Source: CAYOUV01 sp964407265 (lineage in GTDB: Bacteria > Chloroflexota > Anaerolineae > Anaerolineales > Villigracilaceae). From it: a stretch of DNA of 61,897 nt. The position numbers and the translations under genes are program-made. Shown in pieces: positions 8,388-16,573 of this stretch. The notes beneath the pieces were generated by a model, which was not told the DNA's origin, searched no databases, and was given only the letters and a program-made list of their open reading frames with translations. The stretch covers positions 1-61,897 of the forward strand of contig CAYOUV010000014.1 of the NCBI GenBank assembly GCA_964407265.1. The letters are read 5' to 3'. Numbering within the stretch: the stretch's first letter is position 1; every line of letters begins with the position of its first letter.

Positions 8388-9676
8388 TGGCCGAAACCAT
8401 CACCATGCCCAAACTGGGCTTCGACATGGCCGAAGGCACCCTGGTCCGCTGGGTCAAGAAAGAGGGCGAAGAGATCCGGAAAGGCGATGTGTTAGCCGAG
8501 ATCGAGACTGACAAAGCCACGGTCGAGGTAGAGTCGTCGGCCAGCGGCACGGTCCGCAAGCTGCTGGTGGACGAGGGCACAGCCGTCCCGGTCGGGGACC
8601 CGATCGCCATGGTCGGTTCACCGGACGAAAAAATCGAGTCGATCCCGACTCCTGAACCGGAATCCAAAACCGAGAAAACTGCCCCCGCTCCGGCCGAATC
8701 TGGCCCGGCGACTGCCAAGCCCGAGCCCGTCACCGCTGAACCGGCAGTGACTACACCCACGGGACGGGTCAAAGCCTCCCCACTGGCGCGCCGCATGGCC
8801 GAGGAAAAAGGCCTGGCACTGGCAAACCTGCAGGGCAGCGGCCCCGGCGGACGCATCGTCAAACGCGACGTCGAATCCGCCATCAGCGCCCAGCCAACAG
8901 CGGTCAGTTCAGCGACGACAGCACCTGCGCAGGCAGCACCCCAGGCTGGCGCGGCTCTTGCGCCCCTGCCTTCCATCAATGCTGAGCCGCGCCAGGACCA
9001 GCGCGTCAACCTGACCAAACTGCGCCAGGCCATCGGCCGCCGCATGGTCGAGTCAAAACAGCAGTTCCCGCACTTCTACGTGGCGCACGAATACAAAATG
9101 GGCCAGTTGATGGCGCTGCGTAAACAGGTCAACCAGTACCTGCCGGACGGCGAAAAGCTCTCGGTCAACGACTTCATCGTCAAGGCAGCCGGGCTGGCTT
9201 TACGCCAGTACCCCAATCTGAACGCCCGTCTCGACGGTGAGGCAGTGCTGCGCTTCGGCGCAGTCAACGTCGGTGTGGCAGTGACCGTCCCTGGCGGCCT
9301 GCTGACGGTGGTGGTACGCGACGCTGACCAGAAACCGCTGCGCCAAATTTCGCTCGAGATCAAGAGCATGGCTGCCCGCGCCCGCGACGGCAAGGTCAAG
9401 CCGGACGACGTCGAGGGCTCGACCTTCTCGACCAGCAACCTGGGCATGTACGACGTCGAGAATTTCATTGCCATCATCAGCCCGCCCGAAGCCGCCATCC
9501 TGGCGCTGGGCTCGGCTCGTGAAGTGCCGGTGGTCCAGGACGGAGAGGTCGTCCCCGGCTGGCGCATGAAGGCTACCATCTCGGTCGACCACCGTGTCAG
9601 CGACGGCGCCGAAGCGGCCCAGTTCATGCAGGCCCTGGCAACATACCTGGAAGAGCCGTTGCGATTGATGGTCTAA
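8387..9676 (+). CDS. pdhC: dihydrolipoamide acyltransferase (E2) of the 2-oxoacid dehydrogenase complex
   Basis: The 429-residue E2 has the full domain order. A lipoyl domain (1-76) carries the lipoyl lysine Lys43 in ETDKATVEVES. An Ala/Pro/Glu-rich hinge follows, then a peripheral-subunit-binding domain (about 127-163, KASPLARRMAEEKG), a second hinge and the catalytic domain (about 205-429). The active-site motif HRVSDG gives His402 and Asp406. It transfers the acyl group to CoA and forms the core of the complex. There is only one lipoyl domain. The E3 gene is absent from this operon and from the window, so lipoamide dehydrogenase must be encoded elsewhere. A terminator lies 22 bases downstream. 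Confidence 0.93.
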   Translation: MAETITMPKLGFDMAEGTLVRWVKKEGEEIRKGDVLAEIETDKATVEVESSASGTVRKLLVDEGTAVPVGDPIAMVGSPDEKIESIPTPEPESKTEKTAPAPAESGPATAKPEPVTAEPAVTTPTGRVKASPLARRMAEEKGLALANLQGSGPGGRIVKRDVESAISAQPTAVSSATTAPAQAAPQAGAALAPLPSINAEPRQDQRVNLTKLRQAIGRRMVESKQQFPHFYVAHEYKMGQLMALRKQVNQYLPDGEKLSVNDFIVKAAGLALRQYPNLNARLDGEAVLRFGAVNVGVAVTVPGGLLTVVVRDADQKPLRQISLEIKSMAARARDGKVKPDDVEGSTFSTSNLGMYDVENFIAIISPPEAAILALGSAREVPVVQDGEVVPGWRMKATISVDHRVSDGAEAAQFMQALATYLEEPLRLMV

Positions 9677-9698
9677 ACCCCACTCCCTTAATCACTCC

Positions 9699-9728
9699 GG
9701 GCAGGTCCTAGACCTGCCCTTTACTTTA
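9699..9728 (+). terminator. terminator of the PDH operon
   Basis: GGGCAGGTC (9699-9707) pairs with GACCTGCCC (9711-9719) around a three-base loop, followed by TTTACTTT. Confidence 0.88.
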
Positions 9729-9732
9729 ATGC

Positions 9733-9738
9733 TATAGT
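9733..9738 (+). promoter_or_regulatory. -10 element placed for a leaderless transcript
   Basis: TATAGT ends six bases before the ATG at 9745 and no Shine-Dalgarno sequence is present. That spacing would place the transcription start at or next to the start codon. Confidence 0.5.
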
Positions 9739-9744
9739 GATTTT

Positions 9745-10494
9745 ATGACCGTTCACGTTTTCAACTGCTTCACTTGCAATGCCCGCTGGCCGAGCAAACT
9801 AAAAACTGGCATGGCCTGTCTGCTGGTCGATACCAATCAGGGACCGGTTCTAGTAGACACCGGCCTCGGACGCGATGAATACCTTAGGCCAACCTGGATG
9901 ACGCAATTGTTCCGTATCGTCACCACAATGCCGTTCGACGCGAACGAAGCAGCCATCAATCGTGTGAAGCAGCTTGGGTACCGACCCGAGGACATCCGGA
10001 ATATCGTCCTGACACATATGCACTTCGATCACTGCAGTGGAATACCCGATTTTCCCTGGGCAAAAATCCACCTGCACCGCCGTGAGTTCGACGCCTTTAC
10101 CGACCACAAGATCCTGCACTGGGACGAATTTGCATACATCCCCCGCTACATCACGCACCAGCCTGAGTTCGTCTTGTACGATACGACTGACACGAAGTGG
10201 TATGAATTTGATGCCATCCCCCTGCCATTCGAGCCAGAAATGTACTTAATTCCACTTCATGGACACTCGCGTGGCCATTGCGGACTAGCGATTAGAACCT
10301 CCGATGGCTGGTTTTTGCATGCGGGCGACTCGAGCGCCGTCTACAATGACGAAACTCCCGCCTGGTTGATCAAACTTGTGCTCGGCCCTTATGACCCCAT
10401 TTTGCGTGAATTCGCGAAAAATCATCCGGAAGTTCTGATCACGAACAGTCACATGTATCCCGACTTCTTCGTCCAGCATGCAAAAATTGTCTAA
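9745..10494 (+). CDS. metallo-beta-lactamase-fold hydrolase, lactonase-like
   Basis: The 249-residue protein has the metal-binding signature HMHFDH (His91, His93, Asp95, His96) of the metallo-beta-lactamase superfamily. Later metal ligands are likely in PLHGHSRGHCG and HAGDSS. The overall layout resembles N-acyl-homoserine-lactonase and similar quorum-quenching or ester-hydrolysing members, but the substrate cannot be decided from sequence. It has no signal peptide and is probably cytoplasmic. It is a single-gene unit: a terminator ends just upstream, the next gene is convergent, and the start appears leaderless. Confidence 0.82.
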   Translation: MTVHVFNCFTCNARWPSKLKTGMACLLVDTNQGPVLVDTGLGRDEYLRPTWMTQLFRIVTTMPFDANEAAINRVKQLGYRPEDIRNIVLTHMHFDHCSGIPDFPWAKIHLHRREFDAFTDHKILHWDEFAYIPRYITHQPEFVLYDTTDTKWYEFDAIPLPFEPEMYLIPLHGHSRGHCGLAIRTSDGWFLHAGDSSAVYNDETPAWLIKLVLGPYDPILREFAKNHPEVLITNSHMYPDFFVQHAKIV

Positions 10495-10547
10495 CACAGT
10501 TCAAAAACAACGCGCGCTGATACTCGCTAACAAAAGGGGGTTTTCGC

Positions 10548-11303
10548 CTAGTGTACTTGCCCCTTGACTTCGCCTTCAACCTTTTCCGCCCAGGGATAAA
10601 TTTCCGTCCCCTGTGCAGCTTCACGGATGGCAGGATCGTCCGAATAGTGACCGCGTTTTTCGGGCGGGATCAATTCGGCGATGTGACGCATGATCTCATG
10701 CCCAATCTCGTCCAGTTGGGCGCGGCGTTCCCGCCCGCTGCCTTTGACAGTGTAAGGGCCGAAGGGCTTGCCGACCTTGATCGTCACCTTGGCGCGCTTT
10801 CCCTTTCCCAGGGCCGGGAAGACGTCATTCAGGCCGCTCAGCCCAACCGGCAGCAGCGGTGCGCCGGTCATGGTGGTCAGGAAGGCCGTCCCGGGACGTG
10901 CCGGGCGCAGCACCGTCGCCCAGTTTCCCCCCTCCGGGAAAATGCCCATGACGCCCTGCTGATCCAAAATAGACCGGGCAGCCTTTAAAGCGTGGGTTGA
11001 ACCGGTACCACGAAAAAGCGGGAAATAGCCCCACAGCCAGGGGATGACCTTGACCCAAAAGGGGGCGTGCGGGAACTCAGCCCCACCCAGAAATTCTGGT
11101 GGGTAGGGCAGCAGGTGCACCAGGCAAACCGGATCAATAAAACTGAAGTGGTTGCCGACGACCAGCAATGGCCCGCGCTCCGGAATGTTCTCCTGGCCGA
11201 TAATTTCCATATCAGTCAGCAGGGCAAAAGCCGGGCGGGACAATTTCTTGAGAACAAAGCGTAACAGACGCCGACGCGGATATTTAAATTCTTTTTTTTG
11301 CAT
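10548..11303 (-). CDS. 1-acyl-sn-glycerol-3-phosphate acyltransferase (PlsC family)
   Basis: I place the start at the ATG at 11303 (MQKKEF), eight bases after the stop of the upstream transporter gene. The product is 251 residues. The acyltransferase block NHFSFIDP supplies the catalytic HX4D pair (His52, Asp57), and FPEG (about 122-125) is the glycerophosphate-binding motif. It should acylate lysophosphatidic acid or a similar lipid at the membrane. LLPYPPEFL and a hydrophobic VIPWLWGYFPLF segment fit membrane association. It is co-transcribed with the UMF1 transporter gene. The acceptor specificity is uncertain. Confidence 0.85.
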   Translation of the reverse strand: MQKKEFKYPRRRLLRFVLKKLSRPAFALLTDMEIIGQENIPERGPLLVVGNHFSFIDPVCLVHLLPYPPEFLGGAEFPHAPFWVKVIPWLWGYFPLFRGTGSTHALKAARSILDQQGVMGIFPEGGNWATVLRPARPGTAFLTTMTGAPLLPVGLSGLNDVFPALGKGKRAKVTIKVGKPFGPYTVKGSGRERRAQLDEIGHEIMRHIAELIPPEKRGHYSDDPAIREAAQGTEIYPWAEKVEGEVKGQVH

Positions 11304-11310
11304 GATCGAT

Positions 11311-12645
11311 TCAATCCACGCCGTTATGATCCAACGCAACCTGGCGTGCACGTTTTTCGTTCACGCTGAGCAATAATCCCAATCCGACCAGCAAGAAGAC
11401 CGCAATCGAGACGATACCAACCCGTTGGCCGGCCTGTTCAGCCAGGCCGGCCGCCTGGCCGCGTCCCTGGAACCAGACGGCGGCAGCGGCTGCCAACCAG
11501 CCATAAACCGTCGGTCCGATGAACGACGAAGTACGTCCGGCAACAGCAAAGAAACCAAAAAACTCAGCACTCTGTTTATTCGGCGCAAACAGGCCGACCA
11601 TCGTACGGCTGACCGATTGCACCCCGGTCAGGGCAAAGCCAGCCAGCGCACCGATTACAAAGAAACCGGTCAGGGTCTGGTTGAAGATCATCCAGATTAC
11701 GATGGCTGTCATCAACAGGATCGAGATTACGAGCGAGCGTTTGAAACCAATCTTGCCCCCAACTATCGCAAAAATATAGGCTCCAATGACACTCGTGGCT
11801 TGCACCAGGATCATGAACAGGATCAACTGCTGCTGATTCATACCATATAACACAGCCCCAATGATGGCAGCGAAATCGAGCGCCATCAGGATACCGTCAT
11901 TGTAGATCAGGAAGGAGATGATGAATTTGATGAATTCCTTGAAATGGCGGACCGCTTTGAGCGTACGTCCGATGCGTTTAAAGCCGATGGTCAGGTAGTT
12001 CTCCCCGAGCGGCAAACTCTGCTCTTTACCGCGTTCCTTGATCCACAAAAAAGCCGGGATACTGGAAATCGCAAAGAACAGCGCCGTGAAAGCCAGGGAT
12101 GCGCGTACCACCAGATCACCTTTGATGAGCACAATCGGCGGCAGGATGAGCAGCAAGCACAGAATACCTCCTGCCGAGCCAATTGCCCAGCCATTGCCAG
12201 AAACTCGCCCAATGTCTTCAGGCGCAGCAATTTCAGGCAGGAGGGCGTTGTAATAGACTTGCCCGGCTCGGTAACCGATCTCAGCCAGGATGAAAAACAG
12301 CATCCCCATGAAAATATCGCCTTTTTGAACGAAAAACAACAAGGCTGTAAAGATCCAGGAGATACCCGAGAACAAAAACATGAAACGCTTCTTGGAGGCT
12401 GTAAAATCGGCAATTGCCCCGAGAATGGGCGAAATGACGGCCACGACCAACATGGCAATCCCCACCGAAACACCCCACAGAAAAGAGCCCTGCGCACCGC
12501 CAACGACCTGTCCCTTGAAATAAGCGGAATAAACTGCTAGTAAAACAACGGCGGCATAAGCTGAATTTCCAAAGTCGTAGAGATACCAGGCCCAATGCTC
12601 ACGATTCCTGCCTCCCTTTTTAACGGCCTGCGCGATTTGTGTCAT
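11311..12645 (-). CDS. MFS transporter of the UMF1 / Atg22-like family
   Basis: This 444-residue polytopic protein has about 12 hydrophobic segments. The N-terminal block WAWYLYDFGNSAYAAVV is characteristic of the UMF1 family, which includes the yeast vacuolar amino-acid exporter Atg22. Bacterial members are poorly characterised, and the substrate is unknown. GAGGTGA precedes the ATG at 12645. The gene is first in a minus-strand pair with the PlsC-type acyltransferase and is divergent from the methyltransferase at 12795; the 149 bases between them must hold both promoters. Confidence 0.85.
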   Translation of the reverse strand: MTQIAQAVKKGGRNREHWAWYLYDFGNSAYAAVVLLAVYSAYFKGQVVGGAQGSFLWGVSVGIAMLVVAVISPILGAIADFTASKKRFMFLFSGISWIFTALLFFVQKGDIFMGMLFFILAEIGYRAGQVYYNALLPEIAAPEDIGRVSGNGWAIGSAGGILCLLLILPPIVLIKGDLVVRASLAFTALFFAISSIPAFLWIKERGKEQSLPLGENYLTIGFKRIGRTLKAVRHFKEFIKFIISFLIYNDGILMALDFAAIIGAVLYGMNQQQLILFMILVQATSVIGAYIFAIVGGKIGFKRSLVISILLMTAIVIWMIFNQTLTGFFVIGALAGFALTGVQSVSRTMVGLFAPNKQSAEFFGFFAVAGRTSSFIGPTVYGWLAAAAAVWFQGRGQAAGLAEQAGQRVGIVSIAVFLLVGLGLLLSVNEKRARQVALDHNGVD

Positions 12646-12794
12646 GAGTCACCTCGTCAATGGAATGGTATATTCTACCAACAACAAATGAGAAAAGCTG
12701 CTATCTTTATAACAATCAGTTTTTGATTTCGTTATTCAAATTAATCTCAGAATAAAATCTGGATGCATTCGATACCGTTTTTTTGGAGGCAATC

Positions 12795-13601
12795 ATGTCC
12801 AAGCAAATAATCCGCCGGGCTCACCAAGAAACTCAGGTTGCCTGGGAAGCCAATGCCGCGGCCTGGGACGCTCGCATGGGCGATCAAGGGAATGACTTTG
12901 TCAATCTGCTTTGCTGGCCAGCCATCGAACGCTTATTAAAAGTCAAACCGGGACAGACAGTCCTGGATATCGCCTGCGGAAACGGCCTGCTGTCTCGCCG
13001 GTTGGCCGCTCTGAGGGCTCAAGTGACGGCCTTCGACTTCTCCCCCAAACTGATCAAATTAGCAAAACAGCGCAGCCAAAAGGACAGCCTGATCACCTAT
13101 CATGTCCTGGACGCTACTGACAAGCAGGCCTTGCTAGCCTTAGGGACCGGTTGTTTCGATTCCGCCATGTCGAATATGGCGCTATTCGATATGGCCGAGA
13201 TCGAACCGCTGTTTCACGCGCTTAGCAAGTTGCTCAAACCCGGCGGGGCCTTTGTCTTCACCTTAATGCATCCGGCCTTCAACAATCCATCCTCGATCTT
13301 GATGGCCGAAGAATGGGACGACGGGGAACTGCGTACGCGCTTCGCAGTCAAGACCCATCGTTATCAGACCGCCTTTCAAGCGCGGGGACTGGCTCTACGC
13401 AACCAACCCAAACCGCAGTGGTATTTCCATCGCCCGCTTCAAGAATATCTCAACCTCGGTTTCCGCTATGGCTTCGTGTTGGACGGTTTCGAAGAATTAG
13501 CTTTTCCAGCGGATACGCCGCAATCCAGTCTGCTCGGTTGGGGCGGCAAGTTCAGCGAAATCCCCCCAGTACTGGCCGCGCGTCTGCGACTGGCGGCATG
13601 A
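12795..13601 (+). CDS. SAM-dependent class I methyltransferase
   Basis: The start at the ATG at 12795 is set by GGAGG at 12785-12789; an upstream in-frame TTG overlaps that site. The 268-residue protein carries motif I, VLDIACGNGLLSRRL (about 56-70), and an acidic TAFDFSP motif II, typical of class I methyltransferases. The later NMALFDMAEIEPLF and LKPGGAFVFTLMHP elements are also standard. Neighbours give no substrate. A long palindromic terminator follows immediately. Confidence 0.82.
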   Translation: MSKQIIRRAHQETQVAWEANAAAWDARMGDQGNDFVNLLCWPAIERLLKVKPGQTVLDIACGNGLLSRRLAALRAQVTAFDFSPKLIKLAKQRSQKDSLITYHVLDATDKQALLALGTGCFDSAMSNMALFDMAEIEPLFHALSKLLKPGGAFVFTLMHPAFNNPSSILMAEEWDDGELRTRFAVKTHRYQTAFQARGLALRNQPKPQWYFHRPLQEYLNLGFRYGFVLDGFEELAFPADTPQSSLLGWGGKFSEIPPVLAARLRLAA

Positions 13602-13604
13602 CGA

Positions 13605-13637
13605 CGGGGCGGCCAATTGGCCGCCCCGCAATTTTTT
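13605..13637 (+). terminator. 24-base palindromic terminator between convergent genes
   Basis: The perfect palindrome CGGGGCGGCCAATTGGCCGC continues to 13628, and a T-run occupies 13632-13637. It terminates the methyltransferase gene. The last T is the first base of the antiparallel stop codon of the convergent YqhQ gene. No T-run exists for the other direction. Confidence 0.88.
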
Positions 13638-14518
13638 CAGGCTGCAAATTCTACTTCAGCATCCCGCATTGTATTAAAGGATGTGATTGCCACTTCCAGC
13701 ATCGCCAGGTCCGGTTCACGGGTGGTCAGCGATTGAAGTGCCAGGTTCGGCCGAATCAGCATCCGCACGATCGGGGAATCCAGGTGATTGGCTGTCCACT
13801 TGATGTATTCGTAAGCCACGCCAGCCAGGACCGGAATGAGCAGCAGACGCGACACCAGCCGCCAGAGCAGCGGCATCGGACCCAGCAGGCTGAAAACCAG
13901 GATCGAGAGTAACACTAAAGTCAAGAGGAAGGCTGTACCGCAGCGTGGGTGTTCGAGCGAGAAGGTCGCCACACTTTCGGGAGTCAATTCGGCGCCAGCC
14001 TCGTAAGCGTTGATGGTTTTATGCTCAGCACCGTGGTAGGCGTATACGCGGCGAATATCTGGCATCAGACCGACAGCCCAGATGTAACCGACCAGCAAGG
14101 CCAGGCGCGCGATCCCTTCCAACACGTTGCCCCACCAGCTATTCCAATGTAAAAGGCTTTCCGCCAATCCACCAGCTGCAGCTGGTAAAAGGAAAAATAA
14201 GCCGACGCTAAACGCCAGCGAAAAAACCAACGTGAGGGTCAACAAGGGGCCTTCCAGCTTTTCATCCTCGCCGGTTTGCGTGTTAGCCGAAATGGTCAGT
14301 GCGCGCATGCCCAATCCCAGGGCATCCCAGAGCAGAACCAAACCGCGCAAGAAGGGAATCTTCGCCAGGCGGCTTTTGTAGATGCCCGCCAACTTCTCGA
14401 CATGGATGACGATCTCCCCCTCCGGGTCGCGCATGGCGACCGCAGCCGCCGAACGCCCGCGCATCATCACGCCCTCAATCACAGCTTGTCCACCGTAAGC
14501 AATCAGTCTATCTTCCAT
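13637..14518 (-). CDS. yqhQ: DUF1385 / YqhQ family membrane protein
   Basis: The ATG at 14518 gives a 293-residue product that begins MEDRLIAYGGQAVIEGVMMR, the hallmark N-terminus of the YqhQ (DUF1385) family. Several hydrophobic segments (about 75-145 and 185-245) indicate a polytopic membrane protein. The HGAEHKTINAYE motif in the middle is the second conserved family block. The biochemical function is not established for the family. It is in the same direction as the M20 peptidase gene, with 63 bases between them that include a hairpin (14550-14572). Confidence 0.88.
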   Translation of the reverse strand: MEDRLIAYGGQAVIEGVMMRGRSAAAVAMRDPEGEIVIHVEKLAGIYKSRLAKIPFLRGLVLLWDALGLGMRALTISANTQTGEDEKLEGPLLTLTLVFSLAFSVGLFFLLPAAAGGLAESLLHWNSWWGNVLEGIARLALLVGYIWAVGLMPDIRRVYAYHGAEHKTINAYEAGAELTPESVATFSLEHPRCGTAFLLTLVLLSILVFSLLGPMPLLWRLVSRLLLIPVLAGVAYEYIKWTANHLDSPIVRMLIRPNLALQSLTTREPDLAMLEVAITSFNTMRDAEVEFAA

Positions 14519-14549
14519 ACCATTCAAATCTCATATTCTTATTTCTGAT

Positions 14550-14572
14550 CGGGCAGTCTCTATAACTGCCCG
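14550..14572 (-). other. hairpin between the M20 peptidase and yqhQ genes
   Basis: CGGGCAGT (14550-14557) pairs with ACTGCCCG (14565-14572) around a 7-base loop. There is no T-run on the minus strand, so full termination is doubtful. It may mark a processing site or weak terminator after the peptidase gene. Confidence 0.4.
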
Positions 14573-14581
14573 TGATAATCC

Positions 14582-15961
14582 TCAGGATTTCAAATTAAAG
14601 AAAAAGTGTACAAGCGCCTCAATGCCCTTGTACCAGGTCGGCAGGTGCAGCTTCTCATTCGGCGCATGCACGTTGTCATCGGGCAAACCGAAACCGGTCA
14701 GGACCGAGTCAAAGCCCAGGTCACGCTGCATCATCCCGACGATCGGCACGCTGCCACCTTCCCGCTTGAAGAGTGGGCGCTTGCCCCAGACGGCCTGCAT
14801 CCCATCAGCCATTGCCTTGACACCCGGATGATCACGGTCCGAAATCGAAGCCTTATTGCTGGCCATGTTAATGATTTCCCAGCGGATATCCTTGGGAGCA
14901 TTCTGCTCCATATATTTTTTCAACTGCTGTTGAACTTCCTCGGGATCCTGGTTCGGGACGAGCCGCGTGGAAATCTTGGCCATAGCCCAAGCCGGCAGGA
15001 CCGTCTTCTGACCTTCGCCAGTGAAACCGGAGATCATACCATTAACTTCCAGGGTGGGGCGTCCACCAACGCGTTCGACAGGGGTGTAACCGGCTTCACC
15101 CCACAGGGCGGGCGCGCCGGTTTGTTCGAGGAAAAACTTCTCATCAACGGGCAGGCGGGCTAACTCCGCCCGTTCATCAGCATCCAAAGGCAAGACTCGG
15201 TCATAGAAGCCGGGCAGGGTCACGCGACCCTGATCGTCATGCATGCCCGCAATCAGTTCGGCCAGCGCTTGAGCCGGGTTGTGGACGACGCCACCGAACA
15301 GGCCGGAGTGTAGGTCATGCGCAGGACCATAGACCCGTACTTCAAAATATGCCAGGCCGCGCAAAGCGTAAGTGATGGTCGGTAAATCCGCTCCCAGCAT
15401 GCCTGCATCCGGATTGAGCGCAAAATCAGCCGCAAACAGGTCCTTGTGCCTGGACAGGAAGTCGCCTTCCAGGCTGGGAGAACCGATTTCCTCCTCACCT
15501 TCGAGGAAGAATTTGAGATTGACCGGTAAGTCGCTCGTCCGCACGATCGCTTCGATCGCCTTGAACGAGGCCACCACCTGCCCTTTCATGTCAGAAGCGC
15601 CGCGGGCAAACAGGTTGTCGCCCTGGCGGGTTGGTTCGAAGGGATCTGTATTCCACAGATCAAGCGGGTCTACGGGCTGCACGTCGTAGTGACCGTAGAC
15701 CAGCACGGTCGGGGCAGCTTTGCCCGCGCCCAACCATTCGCCAAACACGACCGGGTGTTTACCGGTCGGGATGATCTGTACCTTATCCATACCTAGACCG
15801 CGCAACTGGGCGGCCATCCACTCAGCCGCGCGTTGCATATCAGGTTTTCGCTCATCATCCGTTGAGATGGATGGGATGCGCACGATCTCTTTCAGTTCCT
15901 CTAGAAAACGCTCGCTGTTCTCTCGCGCGAATTGCAATGCTTTCTCTCTTTGGTCAGCCAT
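14582..15961 (-). CDS. M20 family dipeptidase / metallopeptidase
   Basis: Start at the ATG at 15961, preceded by a perfect AGGAGG; the product is 459 residues. Metal ligands typical of the di-zinc M20 family (ArgE/DapE/carnosinase group) are visible in VYGHYDVQP (about residue 91), GASDMKGQ (about 124), EGEEEIGS (about 154-161), LNPDAG and the C-terminal LPDDNVHAPNE. A dimerisation domain is inserted between the ligand sets. It should cleave dipeptides or an acyl-amino acid in the cytoplasm; the substrate is unproven. The next gene upstream, on the same strand, ends 54 bases away. Confidence 0.9.
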   Translation of the reverse strand: MADQREKALQFARENSERFLEELKEIVRIPSISTDDERKPDMQRAAEWMAAQLRGLGMDKVQIIPTGKHPVVFGEWLGAGKAAPTVLVYGHYDVQPVDPLDLWNTDPFEPTRQGDNLFARGASDMKGQVVASFKAIEAIVRTSDLPVNLKFFLEGEEEIGSPSLEGDFLSRHKDLFAADFALNPDAGMLGADLPTITYALRGLAYFEVRVYGPAHDLHSGLFGGVVHNPAQALAELIAGMHDDQGRVTLPGFYDRVLPLDADERAELARLPVDEKFFLEQTGAPALWGEAGYTPVERVGGRPTLEVNGMISGFTGEGQKTVLPAWAMAKISTRLVPNQDPEEVQQQLKKYMEQNAPKDIRWEIINMASNKASISDRDHPGVKAMADGMQAVWGKRPLFKREGGSVPIVGMMQRDLGFDSVLTGFGLPDDNVHAPNEKLHLPTWYKGIEALVHFFFNLKS

Positions 15962-16015
15962 CAATCCTCCTATTTTCAATATCAAACCTGCTTCGATTGC
16001 CTTGCAGGGAAAATT

Positions 16016-16561
16016 CTAAACTCCCAAATTTCCATACAAAAACCAGAACGTATCCTGGGGGAAGGTTGCCTGTAATTCAGGATCCCAAATAAAATCACCA
16101 GCAACCAATTGCTTGCGCAGGTAAACATCCAATTCTGGCAGAGCAGCGGCTTCAGGTGGCTGCTTTGGTAATTCAGCCAGCAACAATTCCAGGATTACCC
16201 GGTTCCGGACTTCACTCGGATAATCTTGACGATATTGACTCGACGCATTCCGAATATCACCCAGATAATTCTTCCAGAGGTTTAGGCGGGATCCCAATTC
16301 ACGCGTGGCTTTAGCCTCCCAGGCCACAGTCCATTTCGAGCGCACTGCATCCACCTGGGATGTAAACCGGGAGGCCTCGGCTTGCTCAGCCGGTGAGACG
16401 GTCCGGACCTGTGCCCGGGTCAAAGCCAGCAGCAAACCGCCAATGGTCAGGCGCGGCAGGTCCGCTTTCAACGGCCAGTAAAGTTCGTTGGAAAGCAAAT
16501 AATCTGAGAGTATTGGGATGCCTTCTTCTAAAAGCGCGAAATCCTGGTATTGAAATGCCAT
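16016..16561 (-). CDS. hypothetical protein downstream of a peptide-binding protein
   Basis: The 181-residue product has no signal peptide or membrane segment. It appears mostly helical, with many Leu, Arg and Glu and repeated hydrophobic-charged patterning. I do not recognise a family. The gene starts 12 bases after the stop of the oligopeptide-binding protein gene and therefore belongs to the same transcript. The product might act with that protein or be a lineage-specific orphan. Confidence 0.7.
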   Translation of the reverse strand: MAFQYQDFALLEEGIPILSDYLLSNELYWPLKADLPRLTIGGLLLALTRAQVRTVSPAEQAEASRFTSQVDAVRSKWTVAWEAKATRELGSRLNLWKNYLGDIRNASSQYRQDYPSEVRNRVILELLLAELPKQPPEAAALPELDVYLRKQLVAGDFIWDPELQATFPQDTFWFLYGNLGV

Positions 16562-16573
16562 CGTGTATCCCTG

